From: Ruania alkalisoli
GTDB lineage: Bacteria; Actinomycetota; Actinomycetes; Actinomycetales; Beutenbergiaceae
Assembly: GCF_014960965.1 (NCBI RefSeq)
Contig: NZ_CP063169.1
Span: 1,707,581-1,771,580 of the forward strand
Length of the DNA: 64,000 nucleotides
Direction of reading: 5' to 3'
Shown here: positions 54,888 through 62,589 of the stretch, one piece after another
How positions within the stretch are numbered: the first letter of the stretch is position 1
How the letters are laid out: every line of letters starts with the position of its first letter
The notes under the pieces: generated by a model
Databases searched by the model: none
What the model was told of the DNA's origin: nothing
The model's input: only the letters and a program-made list of their open reading frames with translations
Program-made: the position numbers and the translations under genes

Positions 54888-55490
54888 GTGACGAGCACGC
54901 CAGAATCCGCCGCCCACCCGATCTCACCGGTGTGGAACCTGCCGAACGTCCTGACGATGCTGCGGATCGTGTTGGTTCCGCTGTTCGTGGCGCTGCTGTG
55001 GCAGGACACGCCCGGGATGCGGCTGGGTGCGCTGGCAGTCTTCATCGTTGCCGCCATCACCGACAAGCTCGACGGATCGATTGCGCGCGCCCGCGGCATC
55101 GTCACGAACTTCGGTAAGATCGCCGACCCGTTCGCGGACAAGCTTCTCACCGGGTCGGCATTCGTGGTGCTGTCGTTCCTCGGTGACATCCCGTGGTGGG
55201 TGACCGTCGTGATACTGGTGCGGGAGATCGGTATCACCGTTTTGCGGTTCGTCATGGTGCGCCGGTCGGTGATGGCAGCCTCCAACGGGGGCAAGCTCAA
55301 GACGGTGCTCCAGGTGGTGGCGATCTGCCTGCTGATTATCCCGGCCCAGGCGCTGCTGGGTGATCCGTTCGGCACAATCGTTGTCGTCAGTGGTCTGGTC
55401 GTGCTGTACGCGGCTGCTGCTGTCACGGTGGTGACCGGGCTGGACTACTGCTGGCGGGCGTGGCGGATCGCGGCAGACCAACGCCCGTGA
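54888..55490 (+). CDS. pgsA: CDP-alcohol phosphatidyltransferase (PgsA family)
   Basis: A 200-residue membrane enzyme. The full family signature D-x2-D-G-x2-A-R-x8-G-x3-D-x3-D is present as Asp59, Asp62, Gly63, Ala66, Arg67, Gly76, Asp80 and Asp84. About five membrane segments follow the pattern of phosphatidylglycerophosphate synthases, which use CDP-diacylglycerol and glycerol-3-phosphate. Its stop overlaps the cinA start. Confidence 0.93.
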   Translation: MTSTPESAAHPISPVWNLPNVLTMLRIVLVPLFVALLWQDTPGMRLGALAVFIVAAITDKLDGSIARARGIVTNFGKIADPFADKLLTGSAFVVLSFLGDIPWWVTVVILVREIGITVLRFVMVRRSVMAASNGGKLKTVLQVVAICLLIIPAQALLGDPFGTIVVVSGLVVLYAAAAVTVVTGLDYCWRAWRIAADQRP

Positions 55491-56056
55491 ACGTTCCATC
55501 GGCCCCCTCGGCACAGTGGCGCGTGATCGACCACGCACGTGAGGCCGGTGTCAGTATCGCGGTCGCAGAGTCCTTGACCGCCGGTGCACTGACCTCCCGG
55601 CTCGCGGATGTGCCGGGAGCGTCGGCTGTGATGCGCGGTGGCGTGGTCGCATACGCGACCGATCTCAAGGCGTCACTGTTGCAGGTGGATGCGGAGCTGC
55701 TGGATCGCTCCGGTCCCGTTGACCCACGCGTTGCGGTGCAGATGGCCGACGGCGTCCGTCGCGTTCTCGGGGCGCGGCTCGGCCTGGCCACGACGGGTGT
55801 CGCCGGACCTGGGCCCGCCGATGGGCACCCTGCTGGCACGCTCTACGTGGCCGCTGTTCTCGGCGTGAGACGGGGCGGGACGGAAGGTGAGACGCGGATC
55901 GTGCAGGTTCGCGGGCACCGCCTGGCGGGGACACGTCCAGCGGTGCGGACCGCTGCGGTTGATCTCGCGCTCGCGGTTGCTGTGACGGTGCTCTCAGACG
56001 CGTATGTGCGCGCCGGCGGGGAACAGAACGAGACGACCTTGCGTTGGACAGGGTGA
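55487..56056 (+). CDS. cinA: CinA C-terminal domain family (nicotinamide-nucleotide amidase-like) protein
   Basis: A 189-residue single-domain protein. [22 protein letters not shown] and [21 protein letters not shown] (shown here as the segments [11 protein letters not shown] and [15 protein letters not shown]) are the family regions; the N-terminal CinA domain is absent. The E. coli relative PncC deamidates nicotinamide mononucleotide. The GTG overlaps the pgsA stop, and clgR follows, a conserved pgsA-cinA-clgR group. Confidence 0.92.
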   Translation: MNVPSAPSAQWRVIDHAREAGVSIAVAESLTAGALTSRLADVPGASAVMRGGVVAYATDLKASLLQVDAELLDRSGPVDPRVAVQMADGVRRVLGARLGLATTGVAGPGPADGHPAGTLYVAAVLGVRRGGTEGETRIVQVRGHRLAGTRPAVRTAAVDLALAVAVTVLSDAYVRAGGEQNETTLRWTG

Positions 56057-56178
56057 TGATGCAGACCAGGAAGCCGAATCCGACCGTCCGGCCCACCCGG
56101 CGCGGTGGGACGCACCCGCCGGTGCACAGTACGCGTCCACGTCGTGGCGCACGTAACGCATCTGTGACCCCAGCGGGG

Positions 56179-56184
56179 TACGGT
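56179..56184 (+). promoter_or_regulatory. Candidate -10 element for clgR
   Basis: TACGGT lies 42 bases before the clgR ATG, inside a GGGGTACGGT decamer (56175-56184) that is identical to one before ftsK. No -35 or clear ClgR-type operator is seen. Confidence 0.35.
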
Positions 56185-56226
56185 AAGACACCAACAAGCA
56201 GCGCTGAGCGAGAGGAGGGACACACC

Positions 56227-56544
56227 ATGGTGGTTCTACGACGAGAGATCGGTGATGTCCTTCGGGGCGCCCGGCAGGGTCAGGGCAGGACGCTACGTGA
56301 GGTTTCCTCCGCCGCGCGAGTATCGCTCGGCTACCTCTCCGAGGTGGAGCGTGGTCAGAAGGAAGCGTCCTCCGAGTTGCTGTCCTCGATCTGCTCAGCA
56401 CTGAACATTCCGCTCGCGGTGGTGCTGCGTGAGGTCTCCGACCGCGTGGCGATCGCCGAGGGCGTCGCGATCCCAGACACCATCCCGCCGGACTTCGTCT
56501 ACCAGGTCGGCCGCGACCGCGACGAGGACCTCGCCGTCGTCTGA
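56227..56544 (+). CDS. clgR: ClgR-like XRE-family transcriptional regulator
   Basis: A 105-residue HTH_XRE protein. [26 protein letters not shown] covers the helix-turn-helix near residues 22-48 (key part [16 protein letters not shown]), a known hallmark of ClgR, the activator of clp protease genes in actinobacteria. GAGAGGAGGG precedes the ATG. The C-terminal end is charged and short. The stop codon is part of a 15-base tandem repeat. Confidence 0.9.
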   Translation: MVVLRREIGDVLRGARQGQGRTLREVSSAARVSLGYLSEVERGQKEASSELLSSICSALNIPLAVVLREVSDRVAIAEGVAIPDTIPPDFVYQVGRDRDEDLAVV

Positions 56545-56583
56545 GCGGTTTCAGTCTGAGCGGCTCCGGTCTGAGCGGTCATG
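56539..56583 (+). repeat. Three tandem 15-base repeats spanning the clgR stop
   Basis: GTCTGAGCGG recurs at 56539, 56554 and 56569, each followed by five variable bases, giving three 15-base units. The first contains the clgR stop codon. The rest lies in the 91-base convergent gap before the minus-strand nei gene. Replication slippage is the likely origin; a function is not evident. Confidence 0.8.
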
Positions 56584-56635
56584 TCACCCGCGCGACTCTT
56601 CGCCGAGCGCTCTGTCAGGTCGTCTCGCCGGTCCG

Positions 56636-57415
56636 TTAGGACGCCTGGCACGCCGGGCAGTGGTACGCGGGCCGGTCGAACGGCGGCTCCCCGACCGAGG
56701 CGACCGCGATCACGCCCCCGCACCGAGGGCACGCCAGTCCGGCGCGGTCGTGGACGAACGTCGGCCGCTCGCGCAGACCGGTGGCCGTGAGCGTCGGTGC
56801 GTCCGCGGAGCGCCGCATCAGGGCCGCAGCCGTGGTGAAGACGGACTCTGGGTCTTCCACCTCGTTCGACGGGCGCCACGGGCTGATGCGGTGGCGCCAG
56901 AGCGTCTCCGCCAGGTAGATCGTCCCGATTCCGGCTGCCACGCGCTGGTCCAGCAGGACGGCGCCGATGCTGCGCCCTCCTTGGGTGCGCAGATTCGCCG
57001 CGGCGCGTGAGACGTCAGGTTCCTCGGCCATCAGGTTCGGACCCAGGTGGCCCAGGAGGGTCGGCTCGTCGCGGGTGCGCAGCACGTCCATCATGCCGAG
57101 CTCCTCGCCGACGCACGTCCACCGCTGGGTAGCCAGCACGGCCCGCACGAGCGGCCGCCCGAGCCGTTCCGGCGGCGTCGTGGTGTGCCGGATACGCCAG
57201 CGTCCTTCCATGCGCAGATGCGTGTGCAGTGTGTGTCCGTCGTCCAGACGCGTCAGCAGGTGCTTGCCGTAGCAGGCGGTGCCGAGGCTGGTGCGACCAG
57301 TCAGTTCAGCGTCGGACACTCCCGGCCAGCGCAACTCGACCCGCACCAGCGGCAGATCGGCCAGCGCGGCGGTCAAGCGCCGCGCCACCCGCAGCAGGAC
57401 ATCTCCCTCGGGCAC
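56636..57415 (-). CDS. nei: Endonuclease VIII-like (Nei) DNA glycosylase
   Basis: A 259-residue bifunctional base-excision enzyme. PEGDVLLRV at the N-terminus (Pro2, Glu3) and a Lys in GKHLLTRL fit Nei. IGTIYLAETLW is in the helix-two-turn-helix, and CPRC and CPAC make the C-terminal zinc finger. The GTG at 57415 has GGAGG about five bases upstream, inside the end of the Lhr gene. lhr and nei are neighbours in Mycobacterium tuberculosis as well. Confidence 0.93.
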   Translation of the reverse strand: MPEGDVLLRVARRLTAALADLPLVRVELRWPGVSDAELTGRTSLGTACYGKHLLTRLDDGHTLHTHLRMEGRWRIRHTTTPPERLGRPLVRAVLATQRWTCVGEELGMMDVLRTRDEPTLLGHLGPNLMAEEPDVSRAAANLRTQGGRSIGAVLLDQRVAAGIGTIYLAETLWRHRISPWRPSNEVEDPESVFTTAAALMRRSADAPTLTATGLRERPTFVHDRAGLACPRCGGVIAVASVGEPPFDRPAYHCPACQAS

Positions 57416-57418
57416 CGC

Positions 57419-60400
57419 CTACCTCCGCCGGATCCTGAGCCCGCCTGGGGTGGCGAGGAAGCCGGCGTCGAGCAATGCTGCCGCGGTGGGCGTGGATGAG
57501 CCGAGGGCAGACGCGCCGTCGATCTTCGTGACGGTGAACCTGCCGAGCGCTCCCGACTCTGCCATGCGCACCAGTTCTGCTGCCGCAGCCTCCAGCCGTG
57601 CCGGATCGGTGGTGAAACTCAGCACCGACCGTGCCCCGCGTTCAAGGTAGAGGACCGCCTCTCCATGGCACAGAATGATGCTGGCCCCGACCTTCCGGCC
57701 CGGCCGGTGGGCCGTGCCGTCGCTCGAGAGCGCTACTGGATCCGGCCACGCCAGCGCCGAACCGTAGGGGTTCGCCGGATCGGTGGCTGCCAACAGCAAG
57801 GCTTCGCCGGAGCTTTCGCTGGTGCCGCGGAGTCGTTCCACCGCTTCCGGTAGCGCGAACTGGGCGGCTCCCAACCCTTCGACGAAGTAGCCACGCCGTA
57901 CCTGACCGTTCTCCTCGAGCGCTGCCAGCGCACGGTAGGCCGTACCGAATCCACCGGGAACCGCTAGTGACGCACTGCCCCGGGTAACGATTCCGTCCCG
58001 GTCCAGCAGTGCCACGGCGGCGATCGTCGCGCGGCGTGAAGTGTCGGCACGGTCGGTGAGCGACGACCAGCGGCCCACGGCCGTCTCGGGAACCGGTGGC
58101 CCCGAGCGCATTCCGCGTAGCGGCCGGCCACGTGGTCTGGCCCGGCGAGCCGTCGCCGATCCTGGGCGAGGGCGTGCACCCAGCCGCGCCCGCAAGGGGG
58201 CGAGGCTGTCGTTGGTGACCGTGCCGGCCCAGACGCAGTCCCACAGGGCGGACAGGATCTCGTCGCTGGACGGCGGGTCCTGTGACCACGAGTCGCGTAC
58301 GGCCACCACCAGGTCGCGGAAGAACAGCCCGCCTCCGCGTCCGAGAACGTGCAGCACTGCGTCGTGTACAGGAGTTGCCAGGGCGAGTTCCGCCGTCGGC
58401 GCCAGATCGGGGGCGGAGTCAGCCGGCACCAGCGCCACCTGCCCGTCGTTGCCGGGACCGGAGCCTGAGCCCACCCACACCACCTCACCGGATGTCGTCA
58501 GCTCGTCGAGCATCTCCGGTGCATAGTCGCGTACGCGTGCGGGCAGCACGAGTGACTCCCATGCGGAGGCAGCGACCGGGGTGCCTGCGAGCTGATCGAT
58601 GGCGGTGAGCACACCATCGACGCCGCGTAGCGAGCGCACCTGGTGCCACCGGGGCAGGAACAGGCCCAGACGTGCAGGAGGCACGGCCTCCACCTCGGCA
58701 CGCAGGGCCGCCAGCGACCGGCGCCGGATCCGCCGGAGGACGTCGGCATCGCAGTAGTCCGGTCCGGGCATGGCCCGGGTCGCTGACGTGTGGGACTCCG
58801 GGGGTCGGAGCGTGCCGCTGGTGAGCGCACCGTCGCGCACCAGGGCAGCGAGGGTGGCGATCAGTGCCCCCGGCCCGAGTCCGAGCCATGCCGCGAGCTC
58901 GCCGGTCCGGAACGGCCCGTGGTACCGCGCGAACCGGCGCACCAGATCCTCCAGTGCTTGCGGGACGGGGGCGGTCAGCGCCTCGGGTAGCCCGGCCGGG
59001 AGGGCGACACCGAGGGCGTCGCGCACCCGGCCGGCATCTTCGACCACGATCCATCGGGTCTCACTCGCCACCCGGACCGGCAGGACCCGGCGATCGCCCT
59101 GCAGTGTTGCCAGCCAGCTCGTCAGCTCGTGTGGCTGTGCAGATCGCGCGCGCAGATCGGTCTCGGTCACCGGGCCGAGCCGGCGGATCAGATCGAGCAG
59201 CGCCTCGGCGTCACGCGCACGAGTGCTCTCGGTCCGCCAGCCGACCTCCTCCTCCACTGACCGCAATGCGGCCGGATCGAGGAGATCGGCGATCTCAGCG
59301 CCGTCACCGAGCAGATCTGACAGCAACGACGCATCGAGAGTGAGGGCCGCGGCCCGTCGTTCGGCCAGCGGCGTGTCCTCGCCGTAGAGGAACTGTGCGA
59401 CATAGCCGAACAGCAGCGACTGCGCGAACGGTGACGGTGTGGGGGTGCTGACCTCCACCACCTGAACGTCGCGGCCACGGATACTGCGCATCAGGTCCGT
59501 CAGAGCCGCCACGTCGTAGTCGTCCTGGAGGCATTCGCGTACGGCTTCCAGCACGACCGGGAAGTCCGGGTGGTCAACGGCCACGGACAGCAGCTGGGCA
59601 CTGCGCTGGCGCTGCTGCCACAGCGGCTGGCGCCGATCGGGGCGTCGTGCGGGCAACAGTAGCGATCGGGCGGCTGCTTCCCGGAACCGGGCCGCGAAGT
59701 GGGCGCTCCCCGAGAGTGCAGCCAGTGCATCGGAGGCAATCTGGTCGGGGTCCAGCAGTAGGTCGTCGAGGCTGACATCGGCGGGAGAGTTACCCCCGGG
59801 TGGGTGAAGGCCGTCGGCGATGCGCGTGCCTGCGGTGCCCGTGACCGGGCCGAACGGATCGCTGGTCGTGCTGGGGGCTTCGCCACTCAGCGACCATGTC
59901 GCATCGGTGTCGGGCAGGCGCAACACGATCCCGTCGTCGGCGTGCATGGCAGCCACATCCATTCCGAACCGCTCCCGCAGGCGGGCGGTCAGGATCAACG
60001 CCCAGGGAGCGTGTACTTCGGCGCCGTAGGGGGAGTGGATGACCACGCGCCAATCACCGAGTTCATCCCGGAACTTCTCCACGACGATCGACCGGTCACT
60101 GCTCAACCGCCCGGTGGCCTGCTCCTGGTCGCGTAGGTAGGCGAGGAGGTTCTCCTGTGCCCAGTCGTCCAGGCCCCAACCCTCGACGGCGGTCGCTGCC
60201 ATCCCGCTCTCAGCCACCTCGCGCATCATGGCACCGATGGCACGACCGAGTTCGGCGGGCCTGCCGGGCCGGTCTCCCTTCCAGAAGGGGAGACGTCCGG
60301 GCAGGCCGGGCGCAGGGGAGACCAGCACGCGGTCCGGTGTGATGTCCTCGATTCGCCACGTGCTGGAGCCGAGGGTGAACGTGTCACCCACACGTGACTC

Positions 60401-62275
60401 GTAGACCATCTCCTCGTCGAGCTCACCGACCCGCTTGCCGCCTCGCGCGGTGGCCTCCTCGCCCACGACGTACACGCCGTAGAGCCCGCGGTCCGGGATC
60501 GTGCCACCGCTCGTGGCGGCCAGCAGCAGTGTTCCGGGACGTCCGGTGAGGGTGCCGGCCACCCGGTCCCACGTCAGGCGTGGGCGTAGATCAGCGAACT
60601 CCTCACTCGGGTAGCGGCCGGCGAGCATGTCGAGCACCGCTGTGAGGACGCGATCGGTGAGATGGGAGAACGGCGCCGAGCGGCGGACGACGGCAGCGAG
60701 CTCGTCGACGGTCCAGGTCTCCTGGGCGCACATTGCGACGATCTGCTGGGCGAGGACGTCCAACGGGTTGGCTGGTGGGTGCACCGCCTCGATGGCCCCA
60801 GCGGTTGCCCTGACGGCGGTCGTGGCCGCCGCGAGCAGATCGCCGCGGTGGGTGGGTAGCACCACGCCGTGTGAGAGAGCACCGACCTGGTGACCTGCAC
60901 GTCCGATCCGCTGCAGTGCGCTGGCGACCGATGGCGGAGCACCGACCTGGACGACAAGGTCGACGGCTCCCATGTCGATACCCAGTTCGAGCGAGCTGGT
61001 GGCGATGACCGCAGGCAGGGTGCCGTTCTTGAGGGCTGTCTCGGTAGCCGTGCGTTCGTCGCGGCTCATCGAACCGTGGTGCGGGCGGGCGATGATGGCC
61101 TCTGCGGGAAGGTTCTCGGGCCGGGGGAGAGCCGTGCCCGACTGGGCCGGCACCTCGGCCGCCCATGCTGATCCTTCGTCGAGGTCCGAGCCCAGACCGA
61201 GACGCTCGGCGTAGTGCTCGTTGATGCGTGCTGCGAGCCGCTCGGCCCCTCGCCGGGAGTTGGTGAACACGATGGTCGACGAGTGTGAGGTGATGAGGTC
61301 GAGGACCCGCTCGGTCACGTGCGGCCAGATCGAGCTGCCCCTGGCGGTTTTGCCTTCTGGCACCATGCCCGCGGCGTCGCCGCTGAGGTCCGGGCCATTC
61401 GCCTGCTCGTGCGCCTGCTCGTTCGCTTGGCGGGGCGCTTGCCCGGTCGCTTGGTTGGCCGTTGGTCCTGTCGTGCTGAGGTCGGCGAGGTCCGGCACCG
61501 GGACGACGACGTCGATCCGCAGCTCCTTGTCGACATGCGGCTGGACGATACGAACGGAGCGGCCGCCGTCGTCGGTCTGGCGCGTGCCGGCCAGGTAGGA
61601 CGCCACGGTCTCGGCTGGACGCACGGTCGCCGAGAGACCGATCCGCTGGGCTGGTCTGTCCAGGAGAGCGTCGAGCCGCTCCAACGACAGTGCCAGGTGC
61701 GCGCCGCGCTTGTTCCCCGCGAGTGCGTGCACCTCATCGATGATGACGGCTTCAACTCCGCGCAGTCCCTCACGGGCGGAGGAGGTCAGCATCAGGAACA
61801 GCGACTCGGGGGTCGTGATGCAGATGTCCGGCGGGCGGCTCGCGAAGGCTCGGCGCTCGGCGGCAGGTGTGTCCCCGGTGCGCAGCCCTACCTGCACATC
61901 GTTGACCGGTACCCCTTGCGCCGTCGCTGCCTGTGTGATCCCGACCAACGGAGAGCGCAGGTTCCGTTCGACGTCTGTGGCCAGAGCCTTCAGCGGGGAG
62001 ACATAGAGGACGCGGCATCGTCGTGCCCGATCCGGCGGCTGAGTGCCGGTCAGGAGCTGGTCCAGCGCCCACAGGAATGCAGCCAACGTCTTGCCTGAAC
62101 CGGTCGGTGCGATCACGAGGGCGTGCTCTCCGGAGGCGATGGCGTCCCAGGCTCCGGCCTGAGCCTGCGTCGGCCGCTCGAACGCACCCGCGAACCACGT
62201 GCGGGTCGGCTCGCTGAACTCGGCGAGCGGACTGCCCGCCTCAGTGGCGTCGGAGCTGTGGGGCACGGTCCTCAT
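57419..62275 (-). CDS. lhr: Lhr-type DEAD-box DNA helicase
   Basis: A giant 1618-residue ATP-dependent helicase of the actinobacterial Lhr family, linked to DNA repair. Motif I APTGSGKT is at residues 56-63, motif II DEVH, motif III GLSATVR, and the later SSLELGIDMG and QRIGRAGHQVG boxes are present. A Gln/Ala-rich insert (about residues 265-300) has repeated QA-N/H-EQA units. The long C-terminal region includes the winged-helix Lhr domains. The ATG at 62275 is used; a GTG at 62296 is an alternative that adds seven residues. It probably forms an operon with nei. Confidence 0.93.
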   Translation of the reverse strand: MRTVPHSSDATEAGSPLAEFSEPTRTWFAGAFERPTQAQAGAWDAIASGEHALVIAPTGSGKTLAAFLWALDQLLTGTQPPDRARRCRVLYVSPLKALATDVERNLRSPLVGITQAATAQGVPVNDVQVGLRTGDTPAAERRAFASRPPDICITTPESLFLMLTSSAREGLRGVEAVIIDEVHALAGNKRGAHLALSLERLDALLDRPAQRIGLSATVRPAETVASYLAGTRQTDDGGRSVRIVQPHVDKELRIDVVVPVPDLADLSTTGPTANQATGQAPRQANEQAHEQANGPDLSGDAAGMVPEGKTARGSSIWPHVTERVLDLITSHSSTIVFTNSRRGAERLAARINEHYAERLGLGSDLDEGSAWAAEVPAQSGTALPRPENLPAEAIIARPHHGSMSRDERTATETALKNGTLPAVIATSSLELGIDMGAVDLVVQVGAPPSVASALQRIGRAGHQVGALSHGVVLPTHRGDLLAAATTAVRATAGAIEAVHPPANPLDVLAQQIVAMCAQETWTVDELAAVVRRSAPFSHLTDRVLTAVLDMLAGRYPSEEFADLRPRLTWDRVAGTLTGRPGTLLLAATSGGTIPDRGLYGVYVVGEEATARGGKRVGELDEEMVYESRVGDTFTLGSSTWRIEDITPDRVLVSPAPGLPGRLPFWKGDRPGRPAELGRAIGAMMREVAESGMAATAVEGWGLDDWAQENLLAYLRDQEQATGRLSSDRSIVVEKFRDELGDWRVVIHSPYGAEVHAPWALILTARLRERFGMDVAAMHADDGIVLRLPDTDATWSLSGEAPSTTSDPFGPVTGTAGTRIADGLHPPGGNSPADVSLDDLLLDPDQIASDALAALSGSAHFAARFREAAARSLLLPARRPDRRQPLWQQRQRSAQLLSVAVDHPDFPVVLEAVRECLQDDYDVAALTDLMRSIRGRDVQVVEVSTPTPSPFAQSLLFGYVAQFLYGEDTPLAERRAAALTLDASLLSDLLGDGAEIADLLDPAALRSVEEEVGWRTESTRARDAEALLDLIRRLGPVTETDLRARSAQPHELTSWLATLQGDRRVLPVRVASETRWIVVEDAGRVRDALGVALPAGLPEALTAPVPQALEDLVRRFARYHGPFRTGELAAWLGLGPGALIATLAALVRDGALTSGTLRPPESHTSATRAMPGPDYCDADVLRRIRRRSLAALRAEVEAVPPARLGLFLPRWHQVRSLRGVDGVLTAIDQLAGTPVAASAWESLVLPARVRDYAPEMLDELTTSGEVVWVGSGSGPGNDGQVALVPADSAPDLAPTAELALATPVHDAVLHVLGRGGGLFFRDLVVAVRDSWSQDPPSSDEILSALWDCVWAGTVTNDSLAPLRARLGARPRPGSATARRARPRGRPLRGMRSGPPVPETAVGRWSSLTDRADTSRRATIAAVALLDRDGIVTRGSASLAVPGGFGTAYRALAALEENGQVRRGYFVEGLGAAQFALPEAVERLRGTSESSGEALLLAATDPANPYGSALAWPDPVALSSDGTAHRPGRKVGASIILCHGEAVLYLERGARSVLSFTTDPARLEAAAAELVRMAESGALGRFTVTKIDGASALGSSTPTAAALLDAGFLATPGGLRIRRR

Positions 62276-62589
62276 TGTGCCGCCCCGCACCGACACCGAT
62301 CGGTGGAGCCCTCCGGGGCTACGTTCACGGGCAGCGACTCCCTGGGTGATCTGTCGTCGGTTCTGTGTCGGCCGGCTCCTGTGATTCGCCCTCCTGTGTG
62401 GTTTCGCGTCCTCGGTCGTTCATCTCCTCGCCGGAACCATTCAGTCCTGGTTGGTGTCAGGACATCGTGGTCCAGCCGGCCAGGGCACTCCTGGCGGTGC
62501 ACTCCTGGCGGTCGACGGTGGGCGGCCGGCGGCACGGCACGGTGCGGTGCGGCGTGCTCGTGGTGCGGCGTGCTAGTGCGAGGTTCCGC
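62276..62589. other. Non-coding gap between lhr and the HNH gene, with short repeats
   Basis: No gene is seen in these 314 bases. Present are a perfect 12-base palindrome CACCGATCGGTG (62294-62305) just upstream of lhr, a 14-base direct repeat GCACTCCTGGCGGT (62485-62498 and 62499-62512), and GGTGCGGCGTGCT at 62546 and 62562. No -10 element correctly spaced for lhr was found. Confidence 0.6.

Noticed and set aside
62276-62589. Small DUF3046-type gene expected near lhr in some actinobacteria
   Set aside because: No open frame in the gap on either strand resembles such a protein.
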